NCBI GenBank assembly: GCA_020629135.1
Contig: JAHDDX010000004.1
Coordinates: forward strand, 19,026 to 83,025
Reading direction: 5' to 3'
Source: Hellea sp.
GTDB taxonomy: Bacteria > Pseudomonadota > Alphaproteobacteria > Caulobacterales > Maricaulaceae
Length of the DNA stretch: 64,000 nucleotides
The first letter of the stretch is position 1. The number at the start of each line of letters is the position of its first letter. The notes below the pieces were generated by a model that saw nothing but the letters and a program-made list of their open reading frames with translations, searched no databases and had not been told where the DNA came from. The position numbers and the translations under genes are program-made. Shown here one piece after another: positions 1 through 9,280 of this stretch.

Positions 1-1
1 G

Positions 2-1957
2 GATCACAGTCTGAATCTGAAACCCCCACAAAAACATCTTCGCCGTATTGTTGGTGCCGAAGATGAAACCGCTTTAGAGCGGCTTGTCGCCCAATCGGAT
101 ATTATCGATTCTATAAATTTACCTGCAGATGTGAAACAATTATGGGATGTTTGCCAAATTCCCGATTTCAGAAATCAAACAATAGACAGCCATGTTCGCC
201 TGCTAAGCGACATCCACAAAACCCTTAAATCCCATGACGGGAAAATACCCCATAAATTCATGGAAGAACGTGTATCACGCCTTGACCATATAGAAGGCGG
301 CGTTGATATCTTATCTGCGAGACTTGCTCAAATCAGAACTTGGACCTATTGTGCCAATAAGCTGATCTGGATGGGGGACGCCAATTATTGGGTGGAACAC
401 ACCCGTGCTGTAGAAGACAGACTTTCGGACGCACTACACGACCGATTGACAGCACGATTTGTCGACCGCCGAACAAACGCGCTCCTCAGGGGCATAGGAT
501 TGGGCAGAGACATGGAAGTATCCATCAAAGACGATGGGGAAGTATGGGCTGAAAACCATAAGATCGGGACGTTAAAAGGCCTGAGGTTTAAACTCGACGG
601 TAGCTCGTCTGATCTGGAGGCCAAGGCCCTAAATGCGGCCGCTGAAAAGGTTGTCGGTCCAGAAGTTAACCGTCGCCTGACCAGTTTATGCGCGGGAACT
701 CATTCTATTTTCACCTTGTCCAAAGATGGCAAGATCATGTGGGGCGAACATCCCGTTGGACGAATTTCCAGAAATGGTACTATTTTTAATCCCGATGCAG
801 AGGTCATCGGTGGCGATCTGGGTGAACCGCGTTTGAAATCTTTAGCCGAAGATCGAATGCGTGAGTTTTTACGATCGGAAGTCGAAACTAAGCTTGCGCC
901 ATTGCATGCGTTAAAAACATTTACCCAAAAGGAAGATGTATCCCCAGAAGCCAAAGGCTTTGCTTATACCTTGCTTGAAAACTGGGGACATATTGATCGA
1001 CAAAGTCAAAGAAACCTGACGCGCAATCTGGATCAATCCTCTCGAGGAGAGCTCCGTGAACTCGGCGTGTTTTTCGGTCAATATGATGTGTTCATGCCTG
1101 AATTGATCCGGCCGAAACCCGCTACCCTTTTAGGGCTCTTGGTCGCTTATGGTGTTGGCGGTGACAATATGGCCTTTATTCCCTTTGCGGGCGTTACCTC
1201 GATCCCGAATGAAGGCCACCTTTCCAGTGAAAATTATACCCCTCAATCCTTGGCGATTGCCGGTTATAAAGCTTTGGGCACGCGCATTATAAGATTTGAT
1301 ATTTTAGATCGTTTGGCGGGTCTTGTCCGGCAGGCACAACGTGAAGCCGGAACCCGCCGTTTTCAGATCATGCAGGAAATGTTAGCCTTACTGGGGTGCA
1401 CCTATACGGATGTCCGCGAAGTTCTGAAAGCCTTGGGATATAAATCTCAAAAGATACGTGAAGGCGATTTATCCGATAACGCGCCCGCGGAATTGAAAGC
1501 GGCAGTCCCGCAAAGGTTTATTGATAAAGCACCCGAAAAATCCGCCCAGGACGCTAGCTCAGAAACATCAGACAGCACGCCGCAAGAGGCGGCGCCGGTC
1601 AAAGATACTGATAGCGGCGTCGATCCAGCTGAGGCAACGTCTGAGAAAACTGACGAAACTGCAAAACAAGCTGAAACAAAACCTAGGAAAAAGAAAAATC
1701 AACTCAATGTGTTCCACCACCGCGAAACTGCGGAGGATGGCACTGTCACCATGCGAAATAATAATGAGTACTGGTTTTTACCATTCAAGGGCAAGTCTGA
1801 TCGGCGGCAAAATAACAGAAGTCACGACCGAAGACGCCAGCAATCTAAAGGGCCTCGACCGCCTAAAAGAAATAATGCGCCTCGTAAGAAAGACCTTTCA
1901 AATTCGCCGTTTGCTGCCCTCGCCGCATTAAAAGACACTGGAAAAGATAAAAAATAG
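2..1957 (+). CDS. SUV3-like / helicase-related protein, C-terminal part (truncated at window start)
   Basis: Frame is open from base 2 (DHSLNLKPPQKHLRRIVGAEDETALERL... upstream of the listed ATG). Low-complexity basic C-terminus (RRQNNRSHDRRRQQSKGPRPPKRNN...) is typical of alphaproteobacterial SUV3-like helicases next to S4/fdxA/carD. Confidence 0.75.
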   Translation, partial: DHSLNLKPPQKHLRRIVGAEDETALERLVAQSDIIDSINLPADVKQLWDVCQIPDFRNQTIDSHVRLLSDIHKTLKSHDGKIPHKFMEERVSRLDHIEGGVDILSARLAQIRTWTYCANKLIWMGDANYWVEHTRAVEDRLSDALHDRLTARFVDRRTNALLRGIGLGRDMEVSIKDDGEVWAENHKIGTLKGLRFKLDGSSSDLEAKALNAAAEKVVGPEVNRRLTSLCAGTHSIFTLSKDGKIMWGEHPVGRISRNGTIFNPDAEVIGGDLGEPRLKSLAEDRMREFLRSEVETKLAPLHALKTFTQKEDVSPEAKGFAYTLLENWGHIDRQSQRNLTRNLDQSSRGELRELGVFFGQYDVFMPELIRPKPATLLGLLVAYGVGGDNMAFIPFAGVTSIPNEGHLSSENYTPQSLAIAGYKALGTRIIRFDILDRLAGLVRQAQREAGTRRFQIMQEMLALLGCTYTDVREVLKALGYKSQKIREGDLSDNAPAELKAAVPQRFIDKAPEKSAQDASSETSDSTPQEAAPVKDTDSGVDPAEATSEKTDETAKQAETKPRKKKNQLNVFHHRETAEDGTVTMRNNNEYWFLPFKGKSDRRQNNRSHDRRRQQSKGPRPPKRNNAPRKKDLSNSPFAALAALKDTGKDKK

Positions 1958-2289
1958 CCGGCACCCAATTAAAAAACCCGACGCCCGAAGATAAGGGGCA
2001 GAGGCTGGACATCTGGTTGTACCGTACACGGCTTTTTAAGTCCCGCTCAATTGCTGTGCAAATCATCACCAAGGGCAAGATTAGAATTTCGAGACATGGC
2101 GTAACCTCTCGAATTCGAAAACCTGGTTTTAGTGTAAAATTAGAAGATGAAATTTTATTGCCGCGGGGCAAAGATTTATATTGTGTTCGCGTTGTCGGAT
2201 ATCCCCACCGCCGAGGCCCTGCACCTGAAGCCCAATCACATTACTGTGTATTGCATAAAGAAACCCGTTTCCCGAATGATGGCGGTTGA
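1954..2289 (+). CDS. S4-domain RNA-binding protein (HslR-like); start codon unclear
   Basis: QRLDIWLYRTRLFKSRSIAVQIITKGKIRIS is an S4 motif. The frame is open from 1951 with no ATG/GTG/TTG before the TTG at 2017, which lies inside the S4 motif. Confidence 0.65.
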   Translation: MAGTQLKNPTPEDKGQRLDIWLYRTRLFKSRSIAVQIITKGKIRISRHGVTSRIRKPGFSVKLEDEILLPRGKDLYCVRVVGYPHRRGPAPEAQSHYCVLHKETRFPNDGG

Positions 2290-2300
2290 CAAGTTGACAA
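2285..2300 (+). promoter_or_regulatory. tandem GTTGACAA GTTGACAA, possible -35 region for fdxA
   Basis: Two perfect 8-bp copies containing TTGACA, about 40 bp upstream of the fdxA ATG. Confidence 0.3.
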
Positions 2301-2340
2301 CAGTTCGCCAAATCCCTTTCGAATTTTCTAAGAGCTCTTC

Positions 2341-2682
2341 ATGACTTATATCGTCAAAGATGAATGCATCCGTTGCAAATTTATGGACTGTGTCGAAGTC
2401 TGCCCGGTCGATTGCTTTTACGAGGGCGAGAACATGCTGGTCATTCATCCGGATGAATGCATTGATTGCGGCGTTTGTGAGCCAGAATGTCCGGTTGATG
2501 CAATCGTGCCTGACACTGAAGATGACCCTGACGGTAAATGGCTTGAGATCAACTCCAAATATGCAGAAATCTGGCCCAATATCACATTAAAAGGCGAGCC
2601 CCCAGCCGACCGCGAAGACTTTGAATCTGAGACCGGAAAGTTTGAAAAATACTTTAGCGAAAAACCCGGCAAAGGCGATTAA
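2341..2682 (+). CDS. fdxA: ferredoxin family protein (7Fe-8S type)
   Basis: [55 protein letters not shown]; characteristic Cys pattern and length of FdxA. Confidence 0.95.
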   Translation: MTYIVKDECIRCKFMDCVEVCPVDCFYEGENMLVIHPDECIDCGVCEPECPVDAIVPDTEDDPDGKWLEINSKYAEIWPNITLKGEPPADREDFESETGKFEKYFSEKPGKGD

Positions 2683-2692
2683 ACAGCCTTAA

Positions 2693-2711
2693 TTTCGCGA
2701 AAATCGCGAGA
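2693..2711 (+). terminator. hairpin downstream of fdxA, weak terminator candidate
   Basis: TTTCGCGA-AAA-TCGCGAGA stem followed by a T-rich stretch (ttattaacttttctt). Confidence 0.4.
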
Positions 2712-2809
2712 TTATTAACTTTTCTTGTCATTTTTCTCCGGTTTTTGACCAAATTCAGATCGATATACTGGATTTTTTGTCATTTTTCTGATATGTTATT
2801 CTCATATCC

Positions 2810-2840
2810 AACGGCGTGGACCTTAATAATCCGCGCCGTT
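2810..2840 (+). promoter_or_regulatory. long hairpin in the carD 5' leader
   Basis: AACGGCGTGGA (2810-2820) pairs with TCCGCGCCGTT (2830-2840), 11 bp with one G-T wobble and a 9-nt loop. Confidence 0.5.
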
Positions 2841-2890
2841 TGTGTGTTTTCTCTGCGATTTGATGCAGATACAAAAAGGGTTATCCAGAT

Positions 2891-3514
2891 ATGGCAACAA
2901 GATCATCTTCAGCCAGTAAAAAGGCTGCAGCAAAGAAAAAGTCATCCTCAAAAAAAGGATTTAAAATTGGCCAGCACATAGTCTACCCCGCACATGGGGT
3001 CGGCAAAGTGACCGGTATTGAACAAGAAGTAATCGCAGGCTTTGATATCGAAGTTTATGTCGTGGCTTTCGAACAAGACAAAATGACTTTGCGCGTTCCA
3101 ACTGCAAAAGCCAGCACCTCGGGCATGCGCGCGCTTTCAAACGAAAACGTTTTAAAAGACGCCTTTACCACCCTTAAAGGACGGGCGCGCATCAAACGCA
3201 CTATGTGGAGCCGTCGCGCACAGGAATATGAAGCCAAGATCAATTCCGGCGACCTCATTCTTGTTTCCGAAGTTGTTCGGGATCTTCACCGCGGCGAAAC
3301 GCAGCCTGAACAGTCCTATTCCGAACGCCAGCTATATGAGTGTGCACTTGACCGTATGGTCCGCGAAGTCGCCGCGATCAAATCCGCAGACCGCGGCGAA
3401 GCGTTGGACGAAATTTTGGAAACATTGACCAAAGCCCGGACACGTCAAGCGGCCAAAGCGGCCAAGGAAAGCGAAAATGACAATTCCGAACAGGATGACG
3501 AAGCCGCGGCTTAA
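2891..3514 (+). CDS. carD: CarD family transcriptional regulator (CdnL-like)
   Basis: KKGFKIGQHIVYPAHGVGKVTGIEQEVIAGFDIEVYVVAFEQDKMTLRVPTAKA...RALS; CarD/CdnL N-terminal domain. Confidence 0.93.
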   Translation: MATRSSSASKKAAAKKKSSSKKGFKIGQHIVYPAHGVGKVTGIEQEVIAGFDIEVYVVAFEQDKMTLRVPTAKASTSGMRALSNENVLKDAFTTLKGRARIKRTMWSRRAQEYEAKINSGDLILVSEVVRDLHRGETQPEQSYSERQLYECALDRMVREVAAIKSADRGEALDEILETLTKARTRQAAKAAKESENDNSEQDDEAAA

Positions 3515-3539
3515 AAATTCCAAATCCGGTATTTCACGA

Positions 3540-3562
3540 ACGCCCCATTTGGGGCGTTTTTT
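3540..3562 (+). terminator. rho-independent terminator after carD
   Basis: ACGCCCC-ATTT-GGGGCGT followed by TTTTT. Confidence 0.88.
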
Positions 3563-4367
3563 ATTTCAAGACTTCAAGTCTTTCAGGATGATCTAAATAT
3601 ATCGCCGGTCCATTGCTGAATTCGACCCATCCCCGCACTCGGACCCACGTTCCAGAAAGATCCTTCAAGCTATAGTCCTTATTTTCGAATTTTTTGATAT
3701 CCGGCTTGTCGACAATGACCGTGAAATCGGTTCGATAATCGGATCCAAAGTTTAAAAATATTCGGTCTTTCACAAAAGCCGACTTAACAACCAATCCTTC
3801 AATGATTTGAAAACTGTCCAGATCCTGCGACAGGGCATTCGCATCCGGCGACCGCACTTTGTAATATGGATCATTCCAAATACCTAAATCAGCAGCTCTT
3901 GCAGATTGTTCGGCCAGATATAATTTTTTTGAATCCTGCCAAGTGTCCGGCCAGGTATAAACCCGGCCCATACCTTGCTTAATCATGGCCTCTTGTAGCC
4001 AGATATCTTGTTTACCGTCTGCGTCCAGAAGATAGACTTGAGCCAAGGCACGGTCATATCGATCCCGCTTTAATCCGCCGTAATAAAGTTGAACCTTTTT
4101 GCCTTTGGCAAGTTCTGTCAGGGCCGCTTTGGATTCGTCCGCCATAGGCCATTTTTCAAATCCGGGCCTTCCTAATGGGAGCTTAGGTGCCTGCATGGCT
4201 GAAAGACGAACTTTGAGACCATTGTCCAAAAACAGAGTATCGCCGTCTACAATGGATTTAACATGGCCGATTTCTCCTGGCGTCAGATAAGACGCTTTTG
4301 CGCCGAGGCTCGTAGACGCCAGCAATAAGGCGCCACCTAAAGCCTTGAATTTATGTTTCCATGCCAT
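3561..4367 (-). CDS. secreted thermonuclease (SNase-like) family protein
   Basis: Signal peptide plus VKSIVDGDTLFLDNGLKVRLSAMQAPK...RDRYDRALAQVYL...GMGRVY; SNase fold motifs. Confidence 0.88.
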   Translation of the reverse strand: MAWKHKFKALGGALLLASTSLGAKASYLTPGEIGHVKSIVDGDTLFLDNGLKVRLSAMQAPKLPLGRPGFEKWPMADESKAALTELAKGKKVQLYYGGLKRDRYDRALAQVYLLDADGKQDIWLQEAMIKQGMGRVYTWPDTWQDSKKLYLAEQSARAADLGIWNDPYYKVRSPDANALSQDLDSFQIIEGLVVKSAFVKDRIFLNFGSDYRTDFTVIVDKPDIKKFENKDYSLKDLSGTWVRVRGWVEFSNGPAIYLDHPERLEVLK

Positions 4368-4468
4368 GTCCGGATTAATGACGGAAATCTGAAGGCTCGT
4401 CCACTCCCGTAATCACACGAATGAATTGTTATTGCTCCTGATCAACGATCAGATTACTAGAAATCAAC

Positions 4469-4545
4469 GTCCCCGTAGCTCAGTCGGATAGAGCATCAGA
4501 TTCCTAATCTGAGGGTCGGAGGTTCGAATCCTCTCGGGGACGCCA
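4469..4545 (+). tRNA. tRNA-Arg (anticodon CCT)
   Basis: GTCCCCG...CGGGGAC acceptor stem, anticodon stem-loop TCAGA-TTCCTAA-TCTGA, GGTTCGAATCC T-arm, encoded CCA. Confidence 0.95.
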
Positions 4546-4608
4546 GTTATTATTGACCCGATCAATTCTCACGGTATTGTCCGCAAAAAATAAGCACAGG
4601 AATTCAAT

Positions 4609-6402
4609 GTGGGCCTAATACAAACAATAAAACGCGAAACCCATTATTTGTCAGGCGTTTTCCGGCTGCTCCGCTCCGTTAAAACCGTAGACCCGGACTC
4701 GAACAATCTAATTTGTGATGATTTAGAAGGCTGGGTGGACAAGTTTGGTAAAAACCGGGCTTTCATCGAAGATGAGCGAAGCTTCACATTTGACGAGTTT
4801 GAAACCTATGCGAACCGGGTCGCCAATTGGGCCATATCTCAAGACTGCAAAAAAGGCGATACGGTCGCTATTTTTGTGCAAAACAGGATGGAATATGTCG
4901 CCCTTTGGTTTGGATTAACAAAGGCTGGCATAGTTCCAGCCCTGATTAATTATCAATTGACAGGGCCAGCTTTGGCCCATTGCGTGAATATTTCTAATGC
5001 CAGAGTTGCAATCATCGATCACGAATTGAGTAAGGCGTGGAACAGCTCAAAAAAAGAGATTTCCAAGGACATCACACCCTATTCCGTATTCGGGGACGTC
5101 AAGGGCATGGTTCGTCTGGACGAGGCTCTTTTGGATACGCCGCCACATCGCCCCAATCGAAAAATTCGCGAGGGTATAAAAGCCTCCGATCAATGTATGA
5201 AAATGTTCACCTCCGGAACGACAGGCATGCCTAAAGCGGCAAAGGTCACCCATGTCAGAGCGCAAAATTATATGCGAGCCTTCGGCGCCGGCGCGCAAAC
5301 CAAACCATCGGATCGGATGATGATGGTATTGCCTCTCTACCACGCAACCGGCGGGCTGGTCGGCGTTGGCGCAGCCATTTCCCGGGGTGGCTCGGTTATT
5401 GTCAGACGTAAGTTTTCTGCAACCAAGTTCTGGGACGAGGTCGATCAATTTGGCGCAACATTGTTTATGTATGTCGGGGAGCTTTGCCGCTTCCTGCTTT
5501 CAACCCCTGCCCACCCCAAAGAAAGAACCCACAAATTGCGATGGATTATAGGCAATGGATTGCGCCCTGAAGTTTGGCCAGGATTTGTTGATCGGTTTAA
5601 TATCCCTCACGTTATTGAATTTTACGGCGCGACAGAGGGCAATGTTAGCCTTCTCAATGTCGATGGCCCTGTGGGCGCGGTCGGAAGGGTCGCTGATTAT
5701 CTAAAGTCGCGATTTAACATCGATATCATTCGATATGATGTGGAATCCGATACAAATGTTCGCGGCTCTGACGGTTTTTGTATACGGGCCGATATCGGCG
5801 AAGTTGGCGAGTTAATCGGTGAAATTAGATCTGACGATCCCCGCTTTCGCTTTGACGGCTATGAAACCAAAGAAGCTACCCAGAAAAAAATCCTTCGCGA
5901 CGTGTTTAAGAAAGGTGATGCCTGGTTTCGCACGGGTGACCTAATGAAGCGTGATGATCTTGGATATTACTATTTCATGGACCGCGTTGGCGATACTTTC
6001 CGGTGGAAAGCAGAAAATGTAGCAACTGGCGAAGTCGCCGCTGCGATTTCGAATTTCAAAGGCATAACTCAGGCAAATGTCTATGGTGTTCAGGTCCCAG
6101 GTTATGATGGTCGCGCCGGCATGGCATCGATAATTTGTGACAATGAACCTGATCTTAGCGCATTAAAAAAACATCTGGACGCCGCATTACCGCATTATGC
6201 GAGACCTGTATTCTTAAGGCTGTCCAAGGAAGCTGACACCACGAGCACATTTAAGTTCAAAAAAACCAACCTTGTGAAAGCCGGATTTGATCCTGAAAAA
6301 ATAACTGAACCGGTCTATGTACTTAACAACTCTGAAGACCGTTACGTGCGGATTGATTCTGATTTATATAAAGCAATCACCAATGGTGAATTTCGACTTT
6401 AG
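4609..6402 (+). CDS. long-chain acyl-CoA synthetase (FATP-like)
   Basis: MFTSGTTGMPKAAKVTH AMP-binding motif; EFYGATEGNVSLLN; FRWKAENVATGEVA of the FATP subgroup. Confidence 0.88.
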   Translation: MGLIQTIKRETHYLSGVFRLLRSVKTVDPDSNNLICDDLEGWVDKFGKNRAFIEDERSFTFDEFETYANRVANWAISQDCKKGDTVAIFVQNRMEYVALWFGLTKAGIVPALINYQLTGPALAHCVNISNARVAIIDHELSKAWNSSKKEISKDITPYSVFGDVKGMVRLDEALLDTPPHRPNRKIREGIKASDQCMKMFTSGTTGMPKAAKVTHVRAQNYMRAFGAGAQTKPSDRMMMVLPLYHATGGLVGVGAAISRGGSVIVRRKFSATKFWDEVDQFGATLFMYVGELCRFLLSTPAHPKERTHKLRWIIGNGLRPEVWPGFVDRFNIPHVIEFYGATEGNVSLLNVDGPVGAVGRVADYLKSRFNIDIIRYDVESDTNVRGSDGFCIRADIGEVGELIGEIRSDDPRFRFDGYETKEATQKKILRDVFKKGDAWFRTGDLMKRDDLGYYYFMDRVGDTFRWKAENVATGEVAAAISNFKGITQANVYGVQVPGYDGRAGMASIICDNEPDLSALKKHLDAALPHYARPVFLRLSKEADTTSTFKFKKTNLVKAGFDPEKITEPVYVLNNSEDRYVRIDSDLYKAITNGEFRL

Positions 6403-6404
6403 AT

Positions 6405-6959
6405 ATGATTGAGCCTGAAGATATTTTGAGTTTCTGGTTTGTCGAAAAGGGCCCCAGGTTTTGGTGGAAAAAAAGCGACGCTTTTGACGCAGAAATTCGT
6501 GACCGTTTCGAACAAGTCGCCATAAACATTGCGGGAAAAATGGTTAATCCTCCCCATCACTGGGAAGCTCGTCCAGAACATAGCCTCGCCCTTATAATTG
6601 TTTTAGATCAGTTTTCACGGAACATGTACCGTAATACACCCGCCGCATTTGCATGGGATTCATATGCGCTTGGCGTGGCTAATCGCCTTCTTGAAAAAGG
6701 CTGGGATAAAAATTTTTCTGAAAATCAAAAACAGTTTACCTATATGCCATATATGCATTCGGAAAAAATTATAGATCAGGAAAAATCGGTGTCGTTGTTT
6801 CGAGATCGATTTGAAGGCGACAGCAATTTGTTTCATGCGGTAGAGCATAAGAAGTTAATCGAAAAATTCGGACGCTTCCCGCATCGCAACTCAATTCTTA
6901 GTCGCCAAAGTACCGATGAAGAAGTGCAGTTCCTCAGGCAGGGCGGATACCAACCTTAA
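6405..6959 (+). CDS. DUF924 family protein
   Basis: ILSFWFVEKGPRFWWKKSDAFDAEIRDRF...LIIVLDQFSRNMYRNTPAAFAWD. Confidence 0.88.
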   Translation: MIEPEDILSFWFVEKGPRFWWKKSDAFDAEIRDRFEQVAINIAGKMVNPPHHWEARPEHSLALIIVLDQFSRNMYRNTPAAFAWDSYALGVANRLLEKGWDKNFSENQKQFTYMPYMHSEKIIDQEKSVSLFRDRFEGDSNLFHAVEHKKLIEKFGRFPHRNSILSRQSTDEEVQFLRQGGYQP

Positions 6960-6998
6960 TTGGAAATCTATTCAGCTCTATTCTTAAATCGACATCCT

Positions 6999-7925
6999 AT
7001 GAAGAAAATGAAATCTCCCGTTGAAATCGCTGAAGAATTACGCGCCCACTTGGACAAATTGAAACTGGGCCCGCAAAATATCAGCCAGTTCCATATGCAT
7101 TTTCGAAAAGCTATGGACCAATTTGATCAACCCGGTCCACGCATGCAAAACATCGTGAATTTTGAAATCCCAAGCGCGACCCATTCCATTCCTGTCCGTC
7201 TTTATGAACCTTTTGGATGCACTGAGGACCCGGGCCCGACTTTGGTGTTTTTACATGGCGGCGGTTTCGTGGCCTGCTCTATGGATACGCATGAAGGCAT
7301 ATGCCTGCGCATCGCAAATGGATCCTCTTGCCGGGTCTTATCTGTTGAATATCGCCTGGCGCCTGCCCATCCCTATCCGGCAGGTCCTGAGGATTGTGAG
7401 AAAGCCCTACAATGGGCCTTATCGGATCAAAGCGAAGCTTACGGGATTGATTCTAATCGTCTGGCCATTGGTGGAGATAGCGCGGGCGGGAACATGTCCG
7501 CATTTCTGGCTCAAAAATACCGCAATGATTTGAAGGCTCAAATATTGCTATATCCATTAATGCAATTAGTGGAGTTAAAACCGGTCAAACCCGGCCCTCA
7601 GGATATTTTACCTCTCGGCTATGTCGCCCTAAAATTCATCGAAGAACATTACGTCCGCCAGGCTGACACGCATAATCCTCGTCTATCTCCATTGTTAGAG
7701 CGGAATTTGAAAGGATTACCCCCGGCCTTCATGTTAACTTGTGGTCTGGACCCGTTACGTCAGGAAGGTAAAGCCTATACAGAAAAATTAAGAGCTGCAG
7801 GCGTATATGTGAAAGACCATCACGAAAAAACCATGCCTCACGGATTTTTAAATTTTGCCAAAGCCTTTCCAAGAGCGCGAAATATCCCGCTGATGGCCGG
7901 GGAGTTTTTAAGGCAAAACATCTAA
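6999..7925 (+). CDS. alpha/beta hydrolase, HSL-type esterase
   Basis: VFLHGGGFVACSMDTHEGIC and GDSAGGNMSA motifs. Start could also be TTG at 6960. Confidence 0.88.
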   Translation: MKKMKSPVEIAEELRAHLDKLKLGPQNISQFHMHFRKAMDQFDQPGPRMQNIVNFEIPSATHSIPVRLYEPFGCTEDPGPTLVFLHGGGFVACSMDTHEGICLRIANGSSCRVLSVEYRLAPAHPYPAGPEDCEKALQWALSDQSEAYGIDSNRLAIGGDSAGGNMSAFLAQKYRNDLKAQILLYPLMQLVELKPVKPGPQDILPLGYVALKFIEEHYVRQADTHNPRLSPLLERNLKGLPPAFMLTCGLDPLRQEGKAYTEKLRAAGVYVKDHHEKTMPHGFLNFAKAFPRARNIPLMAGEFLRQNI

Positions 7926-7984
7926 CGACCAGACGTGTTAAAAAATCCATTTAGTTTCAGTTCAGCTTAGATTTGTATGGTGAA

Positions 7985-8063
7985 TCACCCTTGTGTGGGG
8001 TGACCAAGCATTCAGTCCTAAGTGGGACCTGAACGCTGGGCTCTGTAGTCCGCTGCAGAGCCC
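7985..8063. other. three tandem hairpins between convergent genes
   Basis: TCACCC/GGGTGA (7985-8003); AGC-A-TTCAGTCC/GGACCTGAA-C-GCT (8007-8037); GGGCTCTG/CAGAGCCC (8038-8063). Confidence 0.55.
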
Positions 8064-8078
8064 AATTTGCTTATAAAA

Positions 8079-9029
8079 TTACTTTTCTAACAAAGATTTT
8101 GGCAATCCTGGTGTCCCCAATTGATCGGGATGATTTTTAATATATTGCTGCTTTATGTCGACGCTGCCTGTTCTGGACCCGTCATGAGAATAACCTGGCG
8201 GGGCAAATACATATCGAAAGCGTTCACGAATTGTCAGGCCCCTTGCAAAAGCGTCTCTAAATATATTGACCATTTCAATAAAGGCGATCTTGACCGGATT
8301 AAATGTGCCAACAGGTTTAACAATCCCATAGGTAATATCTTCTGCGTCCAATTCAGGCACAAACGTCCCGAAAATCCGGTCCCAGACAATAAAAATACCG
8401 GCAAAATTTGCATCCAGATATCTGGGGTTTGTCGCGTGATGCACGCGGTGGTGACTAGGCGTATTAAAAATGGCTTCAAACCATTTGGGCATTTTATCAA
8501 TGGCTTCGGTATGGATCCAGAATTGATAGATAAGATTGATCGACCCAACAAATCCTAACAAATAGGGATGAACACCCAAAAGCACGAGCGGTGAAGATAA
8601 AATGAAAAATCCGGTTAGCGGGCTGTTCCAGGGCTGTCGTAAAGCTGTGGTTAAGTTGTAATGTTCGGACGAATGATGAACGACATGGGCGGACCAGAAC
8701 CAGCGGATTTTATGCGCGGCGTAATGTTTCCAGTAATACAGAAAATCCTGCGCGATGAGTGCGCCCAAAACGGCCCAGATTCCAAAGCCCCAATCCAAAA
8801 GCCTGAACTTCCACACCCACATCAGAAAGGTTAAGCTGAGGAGAGCGAGTAATGCATCACTGATTAAATTTCCAACTCCCATAGACATTGACGCGAAACC
8901 GTCTCGCTTTTCATATCGCCCTCTAAGCACTTTTGTGGATACACCCCACCATTCCAGGGCAACAAAAAGTACAAAAAAGGGCGCCGCAAATAATAAGAGC
9001 GGTGGATAATCTGGCCAAACTTCGGTCAT
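8079..9029 (-). CDS. sterol desaturase / fatty acid hydroxylase family membrane protein
   Basis: Histidine motifs WKHYAAHK, HVVHHSSEHYN, HHRVHHATNP. Confidence 0.92.
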   Translation of the reverse strand: MTEVWPDYPPLLLFAAPFFVLFVALEWWGVSTKVLRGRYEKRDGFASMSMGVGNLISDALLALLSLTFLMWVWKFRLLDWGFGIWAVLGALIAQDFLYYWKHYAAHKIRWFWSAHVVHHSSEHYNLTTALRQPWNSPLTGFFILSSPLVLLGVHPYLLGFVGSINLIYQFWIHTEAIDKMPKWFEAIFNTPSHHRVHHATNPRYLDANFAGIFIVWDRIFGTFVPELDAEDITYGIVKPVGTFNPVKIAFIEMVNIFRDAFARGLTIRERFRYVFAPPGYSHDGSRTGSVDIKQQYIKNHPDQLGTPGLPKSLLEK

Positions 9030-9280
9030 AGCTTATCAAACTATAACACTTCGAAATGTCAATTGAATGCAATGCCGCATATCTGACTGAAAAAATAGCT
9101 TTTCATTTGCCATAAATCCGCCAAAATCAGAGTTCATTAACGTTAAAGTTTTATGTGGACATTTATCGGTTTCTGAATAGATTTCGGCACTTTCTCTGAA
9201 GAAAACCCTTCGGGCGCGCTCAGGATCTGTTCATCGAAAATAGCGTGACTTAAAACCGTTTAATACAGTTAGGGCATCAT

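Noticed and set aside
4438-4452. CTGATC-AAC-GATCAG hairpin just before the tRNA-Arg
   Set aside because: Short, low stability and no U-tract; likely chance, with no evidence for a function.
4469-4545. tRNA-Arg as an integration hotspot
   Set aside because: Flanking genes are core-type and I see no partial repeat of the tRNA 3' end or integrase next to it.
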